Positions 38,434-49,925 of a stretch of DNA of 64,000 nucleotides are shown here, piece by piece. The stretch comes from Sipunculus nudus (taxonomy: Eukaryota; Annelida; Sipuncula; Golfingiida; Sipunculidae), in contig CM049308.1 of assembly GCA_026874595.1 (NCBI GenBank), positions 42,146,527-42,210,526 on the forward strand, read 5' to 3'. The first letter of the stretch is position 1. Every line of letters begins with the position of its first letter. The notes under the pieces were generated by a model. It searched no databases. It had not been told where the DNA came from and was given only the letters and a program-made list of their open reading frames with translations. The position numbers were made by a program, and so were the translations under genes.

Positions 38434-41400
38434 CCAGAACACTGAGACATTTTGACAGAATCATTTCACCACTTGGACTACCTGACTGGATCACTGAAAC
38501 ATTTTGACAGAAGCATTTAACCACTAGGACTGCATGACCGGGTCCCTGAGACAATTTGACAAAATTATTTCACCACAAGGACTACCTGACCAGATCACTG
38601 AGACATTTTGACAGAATTAATCCATGATAAGGACTACCTGACTGGATTACTGAGACATTTTGACAGAAGCATTTCACCACTAGGACTGCATGACCGGATC
38701 ACTGAGACAATTTGACAAAATTATTTCACCACAAGGACTACCTGACCAGATCACTGAGACATTTTGACAGAATTATTCCATGATAAGGACTACCTGACTG
38801 CATCACGGAGACAATTTGACAGAATTATCCCGCAACATGGACTACATGACCGGAACACTGAGACATTTTGACAATAATCATTTCACCACTAGGACTTCAT
38901 GACCGGAACACTGAGCCATTTTGACAGAATCATTTCACCACTAGGACTTCATGACCGGATCACTGAGACAATTTGACAAAATTATTTCACCACAAGGACT
39001 ACCTGACCAGATCACTGAGACATTTTGACAGAATTATTCCATGATAAGGACTACCTGACTGGATCACGGAGACAATTTGACAGAATTATCCCGCAACATG
39101 GACTACATGACCGGAACACTGAGACATTTTGACAGAATCATTTCACCACTAGGACTGCATGACCGGATCACTGAGACAATTTGACAAAATTATTTTACCA
39201 CAAGGACTACCTGACCAGATCACTGAGACATTTTGACAGAATTATTCCATGATAAGGACTACCTGACTGGATTACTGAGACATTTTGACAGACTCATTTC
39301 ACCATTTGGACTACCTGATTGGATCACTGAGACATTTTGACAGAATCATTTCCCCACCAGGACTAAATGACCAGATCACTGAGACATTTTGACAGAATTA
39401 TTCAGTGATAAGGACTACCTGACTGGATTACTGAGACATTTTGACAGAATTATTCCATGATAAGGACTACCTGACTGGATCACGCAGACATTTTGACAGA
39501 CTCATTTCACCACTGGGACTACATGACCAGATTACGGAGACAGTTTGACAGAATCATTTTACCACTAGGACTACATGACCGGATCACTGTGACAATTTGA
39601 CGGAATTATTCCGCCACAAGGACTAAATGACCGGAACACTGAGACATTTTGACAGAATCATTTCACCACTAGGACTACACGATGGATTACTGAGACATTC
39701 TGACATAATCATTTCACCAACAGAACTTTATGACCGGAACACTGAGACATTTTGACAGAATCATTTCACCACTTGACTGGACCAGACTTGATCACTGAGA
39801 CATTTTGACAGAATTATTCCATGATAAGGACTACCTGACTGGATTACTGAGACATTTTGACAGACACATTTCACCACTTGGACTACCTGACTGGATCACT
39901 GAGACATTTTGACAGAATCATTTCACCAATAGGACTACATGACCGGATTACTGAGACATTTTGACAGAATCATTTCACCAACAGGACTTTATGACCGGAT
40001 CACTGAGACATTTTGACAGAATTATTCCATGATAAGGACTACCTGACTGGATCACGGAGACATTTTGACAGAATCATTTAACCACTTGACTGGACCAGAC
40101 TGGATCACTGAGACATTTTGACAGAATTATTTCACCACTTGGACTACCTGACTGGATCACTGAGACATTTTGACAGACTCATTTCACCACTGGGACTACA
40201 TGACCAGATAACGGAGACATTTTGACAGAACCATTTCACCACTAGGACTACATGACCGGATCACTGTGACAATTTGACAGAATTATTCCGCCACAAGGAC
40301 TAAATGACCGGAACACTGAGACATTTTGACAGAATCATTTCACCACTAGGACTACACGAAGGATTACTGAGACATTCTGTCATAATCATTTCACCAACAG
40401 AACTTTATGACCGGATCACTGAGACATTTTGACAGAATCATTTCACCACTTCACTGGACCAGACTGGATCACTGAGACATTTTGACAGAATTATTTCGTC
40501 ACTTGGACTACCTGACTGGATCACTGAGACATTTTGACAGAATCATTTCACCACTAGGACTACATGACCGGATTACTGAGACATTTTGACAGAATCATTT
40601 CACCAACAGGACTTTATGACCGGATCACTGAGACATTTTGACAGAATTATTCCATGATAAGGACTACCTGACTGGATCACGGAGACAATTTGACAGAATT
40701 ATCCCGCAACATGGACTACATGACCGGAACACTGAGACATTTTGACAGAATCATTTCACCACTAGGACTGCATGACCGGATCACTGAGACAATTTGACAA
40801 AATTATTTCACCACAAGGACTACCTGACCAGATCACTGGGACATTTTGACAGAATTATTCCATGATAAGGACTACCTGACTGGATCACGGAGACACTTTG
40901 ACAGAATTATCCCGCAACATGGACTACATGACCGGAACACTGAGACATTTTGACAGAATCATTTCACCACTAGGACTGCATGACCGGATCACTGAGACAA
41001 TTTGACAAAATTATTTCACCACAAGGACTACCTGACCAGATCACTGAGACATTTTGACAGAATTATTCCATGATAAGGACTACCTGAGTGGAATACTGAG
41101 ACATTTTGACAGATTCATTTCACCATTTGGACTACCTGATTGGATCACTGAGACATTTTGACAGAATCATTTCACCACTAGGACTACGTGACCAGATCAC
41201 TGAGACATTTTGACAGAATTATTCCATGATAAGGACTACCTGACTGGATCACGGAGACAATTTGACAGAATTATTCCATGATTAGGACTACCTGACTGGA
41301 TAACGGAGACATTTTGACAGACTCATTTCACCACTGGGACTACATGACCAGATTACGGAGACATTTTGACAGAATCATTTTACCACTAAGACTACATGAC

Positions 41401-43080
41401 CGGATCACTGTCACAATTTGACAGAATTATTCCGCCACAAGGACTACATGACCGGAACACTGAGTCATTTTGACAGAATCATTTCACCACTAGGACTACA
41501 CGACGGATTACTGAGACATTTTGACAGAATCATTTCACCAACAGGACTTTATGACCGGATCACTGAGACATTTTGACAGAATCATTTCACCACTTGACTG
41601 GACCAGACTGGATAACTGAGACATTTTGACAGAATTATTTCACCACTTGGACTACCTGACTGGATCACTGAGACATTTTGACAGAATCATTTCACCACGT
41701 GGACTACTTGACCGGATTACTGAGACATTTTGACAGAATCATTTCATTAACAGGACTTTATGACCGGATCACTGAGACATTTTGACAGAATCATTTTACC
41801 ACAAGGACTATATGACCGGAACACTGAGACATTTTGACAGAATCATATCACCACTAGGACTACATGACCGGATTACTGAGACATTTTGACAGAATCATTT
41901 CACCACTAGGACCGGATCACTGAGACATTTTGACAGAATCATTTCACCACTAGGACTGCATGACCGGATCACTGAGACAATTTGACAAAATTATTTCACC
42001 ACAAGGACTACCTGACCAGATCACTGAGACATTTTGACAGAATTATTCCATGATAAGGATTACCTAACTGGATTACTGAGACATTTTGACAGACTCATTT
42101 CACCATTTGGACTACCTGATTGGATCACTGAGACATTTTGACAGAATCATTTCACCACTAGGACTACGTGACCAGATCACTGAGACATTTTTGACAGAAT
42201 TATTCCATGATAAGGACTACCTGACTGGATCACTGAGACATTTTGACAGAATTATTCCATGATAAGGACTGCCTGACTGGATCACGGAGACATTTTGACA
42301 GACTCATTTCACCACTGGGACTACATGACCAGATTACGGAGACATTTTGACAGAATCATATCACCACTAGGACTACATGACCGGATTACTGAGACATTTT
42401 GACAGAATCATTTCACCACTAGGACTTCATGACCGGATCACTGAGACGTTTTGACAGAATCATTTCACCACTTGGACTGCATGACCGGATCACTGAGACA
42501 ATTTGACAAAATTATTTCACCACAAGGACTACCTGACCAGATCACTGAGACATTTTTGACAGAATTATTCCATGATAAGGACTGCCTGACTGGATCACGG
42601 AGACATTTTGACAGACTCATTTCACCACTGGGACTACATGACCAGATTACGGAGACATTTTGACAGAATCATTTCACCACTAGGACTACATGACCGGATC
42701 ACTGTGACAATTTGACAGAATTATTCCGCCACAAGGACTTCATGACCGGAACACTGAGACATTTTGACAGAATCATTTCACCACTAGGACTACACGATGG
42801 ATTACTGAGACATTTTGACAGAATCATTTCACCAACAGGACTTTATGACCGGATCACTGAGACATTTTGACAGAATCATTTCACCACTTGACTTGACCAG
42901 ACTGGATCACTGAGACATTTTGACAGAATTATTTCACCACTTGGACTACCTGACTGGATCACTGAGACATTTTGACAGAATCATTTCACCACTAGGACTA
43001 CATGACCGGATTACTGAGACATTTTGACAGAATCATTTCACCAACAGGACTTTATGACCGGATCACTGAGACATTTTGAC
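38434..43080. repeat. Higher-order satellite block, partial copy 3
   Basis: Corresponds to about 27781-32430 at offset 10653. Only scattered single-base differences are seen, such as 'gagccattttg' near 38916 and 'gacagtttgaca' near 39540. Confidence 0.8.
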
Positions 43081-43660
43081 AGAATCATTTCACCACTTGA
43101 CTTGACCAGACTGGATCACTGAGACATTTTGACAGAATTATTTCACCACTTGGACTACCTGACTGGATCACTGAGACATTTTGACAGAATCATTTCACCA
43201 CTAGGACTACATGACCGGATTACTGAGACATTTTGACAGAATCATTTCACCAACAGGACTTTATGACCGGATCACTGAGACATTTTGACAGAATCATTTA
43301 ACCACAAGGACTACATGACCGGAACACTGAGACATTTTGACAGAATCATTTCACCACTAGGACTACATGAGTGGATCACCGACACATTTTGACAGAATCA
43401 TTTCACCAGTAGGACTTCATGACCGGATCACGGAGGCATTTTGACAGAATCATTTTAACACTCGGATTACCTGAACGGATCACTGAGGCATTTTGACAGA
43501 ATCATTTTACCACTAGAACTACATAACCGGATCACTGAGGCATTTTGACAGAATCATTTTAACACTCAGACTACCTGAACGGATCACTGAGACATTTTGA
43601 CAGAATTATTCAACCACTAGAACTACATAACCGGATCACTGAGACATTTTTGTAGGACCA

Positions 43661-44345
43661 TTTCATTACCAGAACATTAGATAACGTACCGAATACTCTC
43701 TCCTAGGAGATATTATTATTACTGTGTCGGTTCCACTGGGTAAGAGGTTTAAGATTATTTGATATGATTGGATAGACCTTGGTATCACTACACATCACGA
43801 CTATTCAATGTGACACTAATATGGATATGCAGCAAACATATATTGCAAAACCTGTGTGAACAGAGATAGAGGACATGCAGTGCACATTAACTTTAGATAT
43901 CCAGTGATCGTTTGAAAATTGTCAGCTATTCCTGATACTGTGCGCAGCCTGTCACAAGGACTGAAACAGAAAGTGTCATAAGCAAAAAAACTATCTGTCA
44001 CTGAAAAACGTTTATAAAAGACACTCCACTCTCCCCTCGATTCAAGCAAAAACAAAAACGCTCTATTTGTTGTACAAACCCTAAAAGTAGAGGATAAATT
44101 AGAGTAATTTCGATGAACCACAGCTTGCAAACGTTCGTTTTCTGTGAGGTTCGAGAGAGAGTGGAGACCGAAGCCTCCCACACTTGTCAGTTTTGGTGTG
44201 TCAAGCAGTGGGTTTTAGTTAGATTTACAAAATTTAGGTGGAGGATGAGTTAGATGACGCAGCAATGACGCTGACTGAACGGTAATGCTGAGAACAACTA
44301 TAAATGTTGAACCTAGTATGATAAAGGCATGTGTGTTATATGTAT
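43661..44345. other. Unique AT-rich DNA right of the satellite
   Basis: The satellite decays into unique sequence. A minus-strand open frame (43816-44181) has no recognisable domain and needs a non-ATG start, so it is not called a gene. Confidence 0.4.
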
Positions 44346-44348
44346 ATA

Positions 44349-44384
44349 TGTGTGTGTTTGTGGGTGTGTGTGTGTGTGTGTGTG
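44349..44384. repeat. (TG)n microsatellite
   Basis: Imperfect TG dinucleotide run. Confidence 0.9.
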
Positions 44385-44558
44385 CACAGGCAATATGTGT
44401 AAAAAGGCATTACGTGAAATGTCTACAAATTTCAGATATTTCACGAAATGGTGATTCTCTCATTACTCGTTATCCATTGTTACAGCAGCAAAATTAAAAT
44501 AACCTTGTTTTAATCTAACACTGGGAGATGTCATTTAGCAGTCGCATATAAACCAGAA

Positions 44559-44684
44559 ATCAGGTATTTCGTGAAATGACTAAGCCTTAAAACCAGTCAT
44601 TACACGTTATGATTGGAAATTTTGATCATCTCCTGATATGCCTGAGTGAATCAATCACTTAAGTCATTTCACGAAATGCCTGAT
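44559..44684. repeat. Palindromic element with 26-27-bp arms
   Basis: Left arm (44559-44584) reads atcaggtatttcgtgaaatg then actaag. The right arm (44658-44684) is its reverse complement apart from two small differences. A third related motif, 'ttcagatatttcacgaaatg', lies at about 44431-44450. Probably a very small foldback or MITE-like insertion. Confidence 0.6.
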
Positions 44685-44990
44685 TACACAGTTTGCTTTA
44701 ACATGTAGTATAAGTTTATCTTACTCGGTCCATCAGTTCAAATGATTCTCTTTGTTTTGTATTTATACGCATCGCCTCTTATTTCCTGACTGACTTGTAT
44801 ACGTCAGTCATGCGACGTATTTCGTCCTAGTAAACATGTGTCAGATGCCTTAATTTTAAAAAGTTAAGTTCAACCACATGAAATATGAAAGTGGGCACGT
44901 GGAAATTTGAAATTAACCTGTCGATTTATAGTCCAGCAGTTAAGCTCCCACGTTTTGAAGAAGTGGCAAAAGTGTTCTTTGGAGCATAAT
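44685..44990. other. AT-rich DNA, nothing recognised
   Basis: No gene or repeat supported. Confidence 0.3.
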
Positions 44991-45500
44991 GATGAAATTC
45001 AGTTATAGGGCCAAGCTGAAAATAAATTATCTTGTCCAAGATCTAAGATGGCGACCAAGATGGCCGCCAAATACAAAAATGTTAATAACTTGAGCTATAA
45101 TGTACCTAGAACGTATTGCAAGTATTCTCTTTCAATGTTTTTTTTACTGAGAAATTCAGTTTTTGAGGTTCCAATCTTCTCCGGGTAGACCTACTCATAA
45201 GCTGTTTTTTTCATCAAGATTTTGGAAATATTACAATTATTCCAGAGATGAAACTGCATATTTAGACGATTTGTGCAAAATATGAAAGAAGAATGAAACT
45301 TAGCATAATAATTGTCCAGACCATACACAATATTTTCAGGCATGTGGACAGGCGTTATTCGCCCTACCTTTGCCAAAATCCAAGATGGCGGCCAATATGG
45401 CCGCCGAATTAAAACATACCAATACATCCGGTTTTATTTTTTCCTATAATGCATTGCTAGTGCAATGTTTCTATGTTTGTTTTTTTTTAGTCGAGAAATT
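44991..45500. repeat. Two ~340-bp repeats with 'aagatggcggccaa.atggccgcc' motif
   Basis: 'aagatggcgaccaagatggc' at about 45043 and 'caagatggcggccaatatgg' at about 45382. Both are followed by 'cc(t)ataatg', a T-run and 'cgagaaattca'. The GC-rich motif is internally palindromic (GGCGGCC / GGCCGCC). It resembles dispersed repeats seen in other invertebrate genomes. Confidence 0.5.
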
Positions 45501-46298
45501 CATTTACAAGGGTTTCAAGTCTGTTAAATGATTCTGTGAATGAATTTTGGTTTTGTTGATATTGATATTGTGCTAAAACTGTCTTTTTCACCAGCACATC
45601 GAACGGCAAAAGTTATTCGTTGACTATTGTGCTGAAATTTAATATATACGTTAATTTTAAATATTTGAACACTATGTCGCTTTCGTGTAAAAAAAAAGGA
45701 CATTTGAGTGGTAAAACGATCGGCTCACCCACTCTCGACCAGGGATCTATAACCGGTGTTGCTATGACAGTGGGTTGTAGCGGCCCGTAATGGGTCAGAG
45801 GTTTTTCCCCCTGTCTTCCGATATCAAACACCATTACCGAACGCCGGCATCCTAGCAATGGAGAGTGTCTTGTATTATTTCTTATAACTAGTTGTACAAT
45901 TCACGTAATATAAATGTTATTTGCTTATCAGTTTTATTTCATACGGAATGCGCGTATGGCAAGACACACACAAGTTTAAGAGCCATCTTTGTCAGACGTA
46001 TACATTCAAGTTTCAAGTGATGGTGAAGTTTTCAGAGACATAATCATAAGACATAATCAGTACTGCTCACAACCTTGTGTTGTGTGCTACGTGTTCTTTT
46101 TAAATGATAGATTTAGGCCTTTTGGTATCACTCTCTGTTGAATGAGAATTGGTTTATCCCTCCGATAAAGACGGTATGTTATTAGAAAGAGGTCATAATC
46201 TGTCGTTAAGACAGTAAAGGGAATATCTTGGTTTCTGGCTAGATTTCACCATTATACCATAAAGACATCGACGGGGTTCGAACCGGAGACATAAGTTA
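45501..46298. other. Mixed DNA, no supported gene
   Basis: Contains a GC-richer patch at 45710-45860 that may be a fragment of a short retroelement, but no promoter boxes, tail or duplications were found. The sequence 'ggggttcgaacc' at 46273-46284 resembles a B box but does not fold as a tRNA. Confidence 0.25.
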
Positions 46299-46908
46299 GT
46301 ATCTCACTGGATTGCGACAGCTTGCGATTAGCTTAAGACACGACAGTTGCAAGAAAATACACGAATTAGCGACAATTTTCACTTGCAATCACAGTGAATC
46401 GTATTTACGACATGTTTGCGAACATCGTACGAGCGTGTGGCCCAGAATTCGGCTGGAGTTCGTATACCCGTCGTGCGAATGTCGTGCGATGTTCACAAGA
46501 CATTCGCACGACATTTGTGAAATATTCGCACGACCATTCGCGACCAGAATGTCATACTCTCATTTTCATCTCTAAATATTCGCAATGTAGTTGCATAGGT
46601 CGCAGACCCCTCTCAAAGTTGTCTTGCAGTTCTCACAATTCCTGACTCGCAGAAACTGACTTGAGAATAGTTCGAGACATGTTTGAGACGGGTTTGAGAC
46701 ACAAGCGACGCCTCTGCAACTATTTTGCGAGAAATTTGGTTTTGCGAATTTTTTTTAACATGTTCAAAATTTGTGCGACATGTAAGCGACACTTTGAGAA
46801 TCACGCGAGGAAAATGAGAACCGCCGCGAATGTTTTACGACTCTTTTGAGACTTTCACGCGAATGAATTCGCAATTTGTCGCAAAGCTGTCGCAACCAAG
46901 TGAGATAC
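46299..46908. mobile_element. MITE-like element, 610 bp, ~30-bp terminal inverted repeats
   Basis: The left end, GTATCTCACTGGATTGCGAC, and the right end read inwards, GTATCTCACTTGGTTGCGAC, match closely, and both continue with AGCT(T)TGCGA. The interior is rich in 'tcgcacgac', 'gcgaca' and 'gagac' words and contains a perfect 14-bp inverted repeat (GTCGTGCGAATGTC at 46470-46483, its complement at 46499-46512). No transposase is encoded and no clear target duplication was found. Several small ORFs overlap it on both strands and are not genes. Confidence 0.7.
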
Positions 46909-46912
46909 AGGC

Positions 46913-48058
46913 TATATAGTCCCCGGGATACATCGATTTAATTGCAAAATTTATCGTTAATCTTAGGTTTATTTTCCATTGTAGTATACTTTGGGACATT
47001 AGAAAATGGCAGTCTTAAGTTGCAAAGACGGTAGTTCTGTCCTGCAGCAAAAAAAACAACCCCTACCTCTATACCGGTGATTTGCCACAATCATGCTGTG
47101 CAACCTTCGGATCACAATATTTCTGGAATGCCTTGGCAGATTTGAATGATCTTGGTATCTAGTTGTATGTTTTCAAGCATGATTTCACGGTCATGTGAGG
47201 TCAAAATCAAGGCCAAAGGTCAAGGTCACGGTCACTTAAAGGCCCTAAAAGCAGATGATAGCCTATTTTTGCTTGAAATCACTATATATATTTTTATTTT
47301 GACACAATCTCACAGTTTCTGTGGAAGATTGATTGATTGGGGTTCCGATAAAATAGTTCTTATAGCCAAGTAACTTAGTTCAAGGTCAAGGTCATCAGTT
47401 AAACGAAACATAAAATTAATTCTTCTTAATATCTATTGTAGATATTACAACCAACTAGTTTAAGACAAAGGACTCATGGTTATGAAAGATTCTGATAAAA
47501 TCCTGCGATATAGGGAAGAGGACTGGCGTCAATTAAAATAATTTACATTTTTAAATGGAGTGCTATTGTCAAACAGGTTTTGACTTGGCCTGATTCTACA
47601 AGTATTCACAATTTGTCAGTTTTATCATGTAAATTATATAGGTTTCGAGCAAAAACAGGCTATCATCTGCTTATATGGCCTCAAATTGGCCGTGACCTTG
47701 ACCTTTGGCCTTTATTTTGACCTCAGATGGCCGTGAAATCATGCTTTTCATGTCGGCCATGCTTAAAACATACAACTAGATACCAAGAACATCCAAATCT
47801 GCCAAGGCATTCCAGAAATATTGTGATCCGGAGGTTGCACGGCATGACTGTGGCAAGTCACCGATATAGGGATAGTGATTGGCTTTTTTTCTTTTTTTTT
47901 TGCTTCAGGGCAGAACTACAGAAGTCTGTGCAACTTAAGACTGCCATTTTCTAATGTCCTAAAGTATACTACAATGGAAAATAAACCTAAGATTAACGAT
48001 AAAATTTTGCAATTAAATCGATGTATTAACTCCGACGTCCACTACTGGCACTATAGTC
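46913..48058. mobile_element. Foldback-type element with ~370-400-bp inverted arms
   Basis: The left arm (about 46913-47280) and right arm (about 47643-48058) are reverse complements with few differences. Shared blocks include 'aggtttattttccattgtag', 'gacattagaaaatggcagtc', 'ctggaatgccttggcagatt', 'cttggtatctagttgtatgt', 'gccaaaggtcaaggtcacgg' and 'gcagatgatagcct'. The centre (about 47281-47642) is unique or weakly similar. Small ORFs in the arms are not conserved in frame between them. The element directly follows the MITE at 46299-46908. Confidence 0.75.
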
Positions 48059-48820
48059 CATGAGCCAGAAAAGTTTTGACTACCGAATTGGGAGGCTAAA
48101 TGCCATTATGTTTTTCAGTTACTACGGTATCTGAACTGTATGAAAACATGTGATGGACGTGCAGCATGCCCAGCTAAATGACTTTTTGGCGGCCATCTTT
48201 TAATTATGTGCATTTTTTAAATACAATTTAATTTTTTTAATTATTTGGTCGTGATCGGTCTGGTCCACATTGTGTTTACTAAGAGCTGTTAAAATGACGA
48301 AACATAACTTTCTACATATACCCAAACAAATTTTTATGAATAATATGAGGTAAATATTAAAATATTGATCAATTTGTATTCAAAATAAAAAAAACGCCAT
48401 TTTTCTTTTGAGTATGAATGTATTTTGCAAAATAAACATTTACTTCAAATGTTTTAAATGCCTAACATATCTGTTTGCAAAATAACACTGATATGGCATA
48501 TTTTCAGCGAAATTACTAGTTTTCAGGCTTTTGAAGTGATACTGGGTGGTAAAAAGATTAAAATCACCTAATATCGCCCATCAGCAATAACGTCATTGTA
48601 GTTTGAATTAATCATTACAGATGTCAAGAGGAGAGCTTTTATCACCTACTATTGTTTTAATATTGAAAAATCTAGCAAAGTATATCCTCCAATTATACGA
48701 GAATCAGGATTTAATTAAAAAACCTTAGGCCTACAGTCATAATGCGAACCTGTGCAGTGGTATATACATCAGGCATAATGCTTGCATGATAACATATTTG
48801 ACCATTATAGGGAAGGGATT
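48056..48820 (+). repeat. Dispersed repeat, copy 1 (inverted partner at 53975-54660)
   Basis: Blocks such as 'atgtttttcagttactac', 'aactttctacatatacccaa', 'gatatggcatattttcagc', 'ggcttttgaagtgat', 'gaaaaatctagcaaagtata' and 'aatgcgaacctgtgcagtgg' occur in the same order, inverted, about 6 kb downstream. Probably two old copies of one non-autonomous transposon. No coding capacity. Confidence 0.75.
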
Positions 48821-49166
48821 GATTCATTTTCAGTATATTTATATTTAATATAATATAGTTTTCAGTTAGTTTGATGTATAAATAGTATAAAATCACTTGA
48901 CGGACGTTTCAAATTCAAGGCCAAATGTATTTTTGTGCCTGTTATGTCAACTTTGTTTTTCTCGTTCTTTAACATAATGGATATTTGGATTTAGAAATGA
49001 ATTTGTCTGAAATAAAAATGAACTGATGTAGCAAATGTTTAGTATATTTTTACACTTTTGTTCAGCCCATATCCTGGTTAACATTTAAGCTTTAACATAA
49101 TAATGTTATTGGATATAAGAAAAAGCAATAGTTAATTTTGAAATATAAGAACATTGCTACTTTATG

Positions 49167-49171
<5 letters not shown>
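48821..49171. other. AT-rich DNA, nothing recognised
   Basis: No supported gene or repeat. Confidence 0.3.

Positions 49172-49213
<42 letters not shown>
49172..49213. repeat. (CT)n microsatellite
   Basis: About 21 uninterrupted CT dinucleotides. Confidence 0.95.
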
Positions 49214-49218
<5 letters not shown>

Positions 49219-49684
49219 ATATTACATTCATATTTATTTTATTTTACTACTTTTTTTATACTGCCCCTTCTGGATCTCTTTGAAACGACCCCTCGTGCTG
49301 CAATAAATAGAAACTCCCCTCATAGTCCAGTAAAACAGGGTTTCATTTTGGAACAAATTTTGACAAATTATTTTGCTACCATGCATTCCTCTAAGGTACC
49401 CAGGCTGATATAAAAAAAGTTAAAAGGAATCCCAGGAAAGGAAAATATAGATAATTTCATTTACCATAATGCCTTAAAAAAGCCACATTTAAATTTTCAT
49501 GGACACACGTATTATAATAAAGAATGCTTCATACATTTTGAACAATGAGTATTATAATTAAAAAGCATAGTTCATTCACTGGAAAAGGCAAGGGATGTGA
49601 ACACTTCACCGCGAAACATTTTGATATATAAAAAGATTTCGACTTTTTAAACCAAGTTTTTTTTTATTATATTAATCTACTATT
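49214..49684. other. AT-rich DNA, nothing recognised
   Basis: A 91-codon frame at 49138-49413 runs through the CT repeat and is not a supported gene. Confidence 0.3.
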
Positions 49685-49925
49685 AGGTCTTTCCCCTATT
49701 TATAACAGGACAACGGTGAACCTCTTTATGGATAAATGAACAAAAATAATTGGAATATACATTTCATTATTATATATTACAGGAAAATGTAACGTGCAAA
49801 AATAGGTCTTTCCGCCATTTATAACAGTACAATGGTGAACCTCTTTATGGATAAATGAACAAAAATAATTGAAATATACATTTCATTACTATATATAACA
49901 GAAAAAATGTAACGTGCAAAAATAT
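49685..49925. repeat. Direct tandem duplication, ~119-bp unit x2
   Basis: 'ggtctttcccctatttataa' at 49687 and 'ggtctttccgccatttataa' at 49806. Both continue with 'ggtgaacctctttatggata' and end 'aatgtaacgtgcaaaaat'. A recent local duplication. Confidence 0.9.

Larger units (their letters stand above)
20801..43660. repeat. 52-bp satellite array, about 23 kb, ~430 copies
   Basis: The consensus monomer joins 'ggatcactgagacatttt', 'gacagaatcatttcacca' and 'ctaggactacatgacc'. Monomers are 52 bp with occasional 53-bp or shortened forms (for example those with 'ccacttgactggaccagact'). Two main classes alternate irregularly: one with 'atcatttcaccactagg' and one with 'attattccatgataagg'. A divergent tract with 'gaaacatttcaccataagg' and 'ctatctgatccgatc' occupies about 26030-26230, and the right edge (43360-43660) is degenerate. 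Large blocks are duplicated almost perfectly inside the array (separate entries). Because 52 is not a multiple of 3, frames rotate and only short ORFs arise; none is a gene. No CENP-B-box-like sequence was noticed. Confidence 0.97.

Noticed and set aside
22042-42663. Repeated ~70-codon ORFs containing 'HFDRIISPLGL'
   Set aside because: Identical ORFs recur only because the satellite block is duplicated; they span three to four monomers by chance.
20801-43660. CRISPR array or protein repeat domain
   Set aside because: Monomers are contiguous, with no unique spacers and no associated genes; frames rotate every monomer because 52 is not divisible by three.
43816-44181. 121-codon minus-strand ORF
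   Set aside because: Needs a non-ATG start, has no recognisable domain and overlaps another frame equally open; no support for a gene.
46265-46290. tRNA gene suggested by 'ggggttcgaacc'
   Set aside because: The T-stem does not pair on either strand, and no acceptor or anticodon arms could be drawn.
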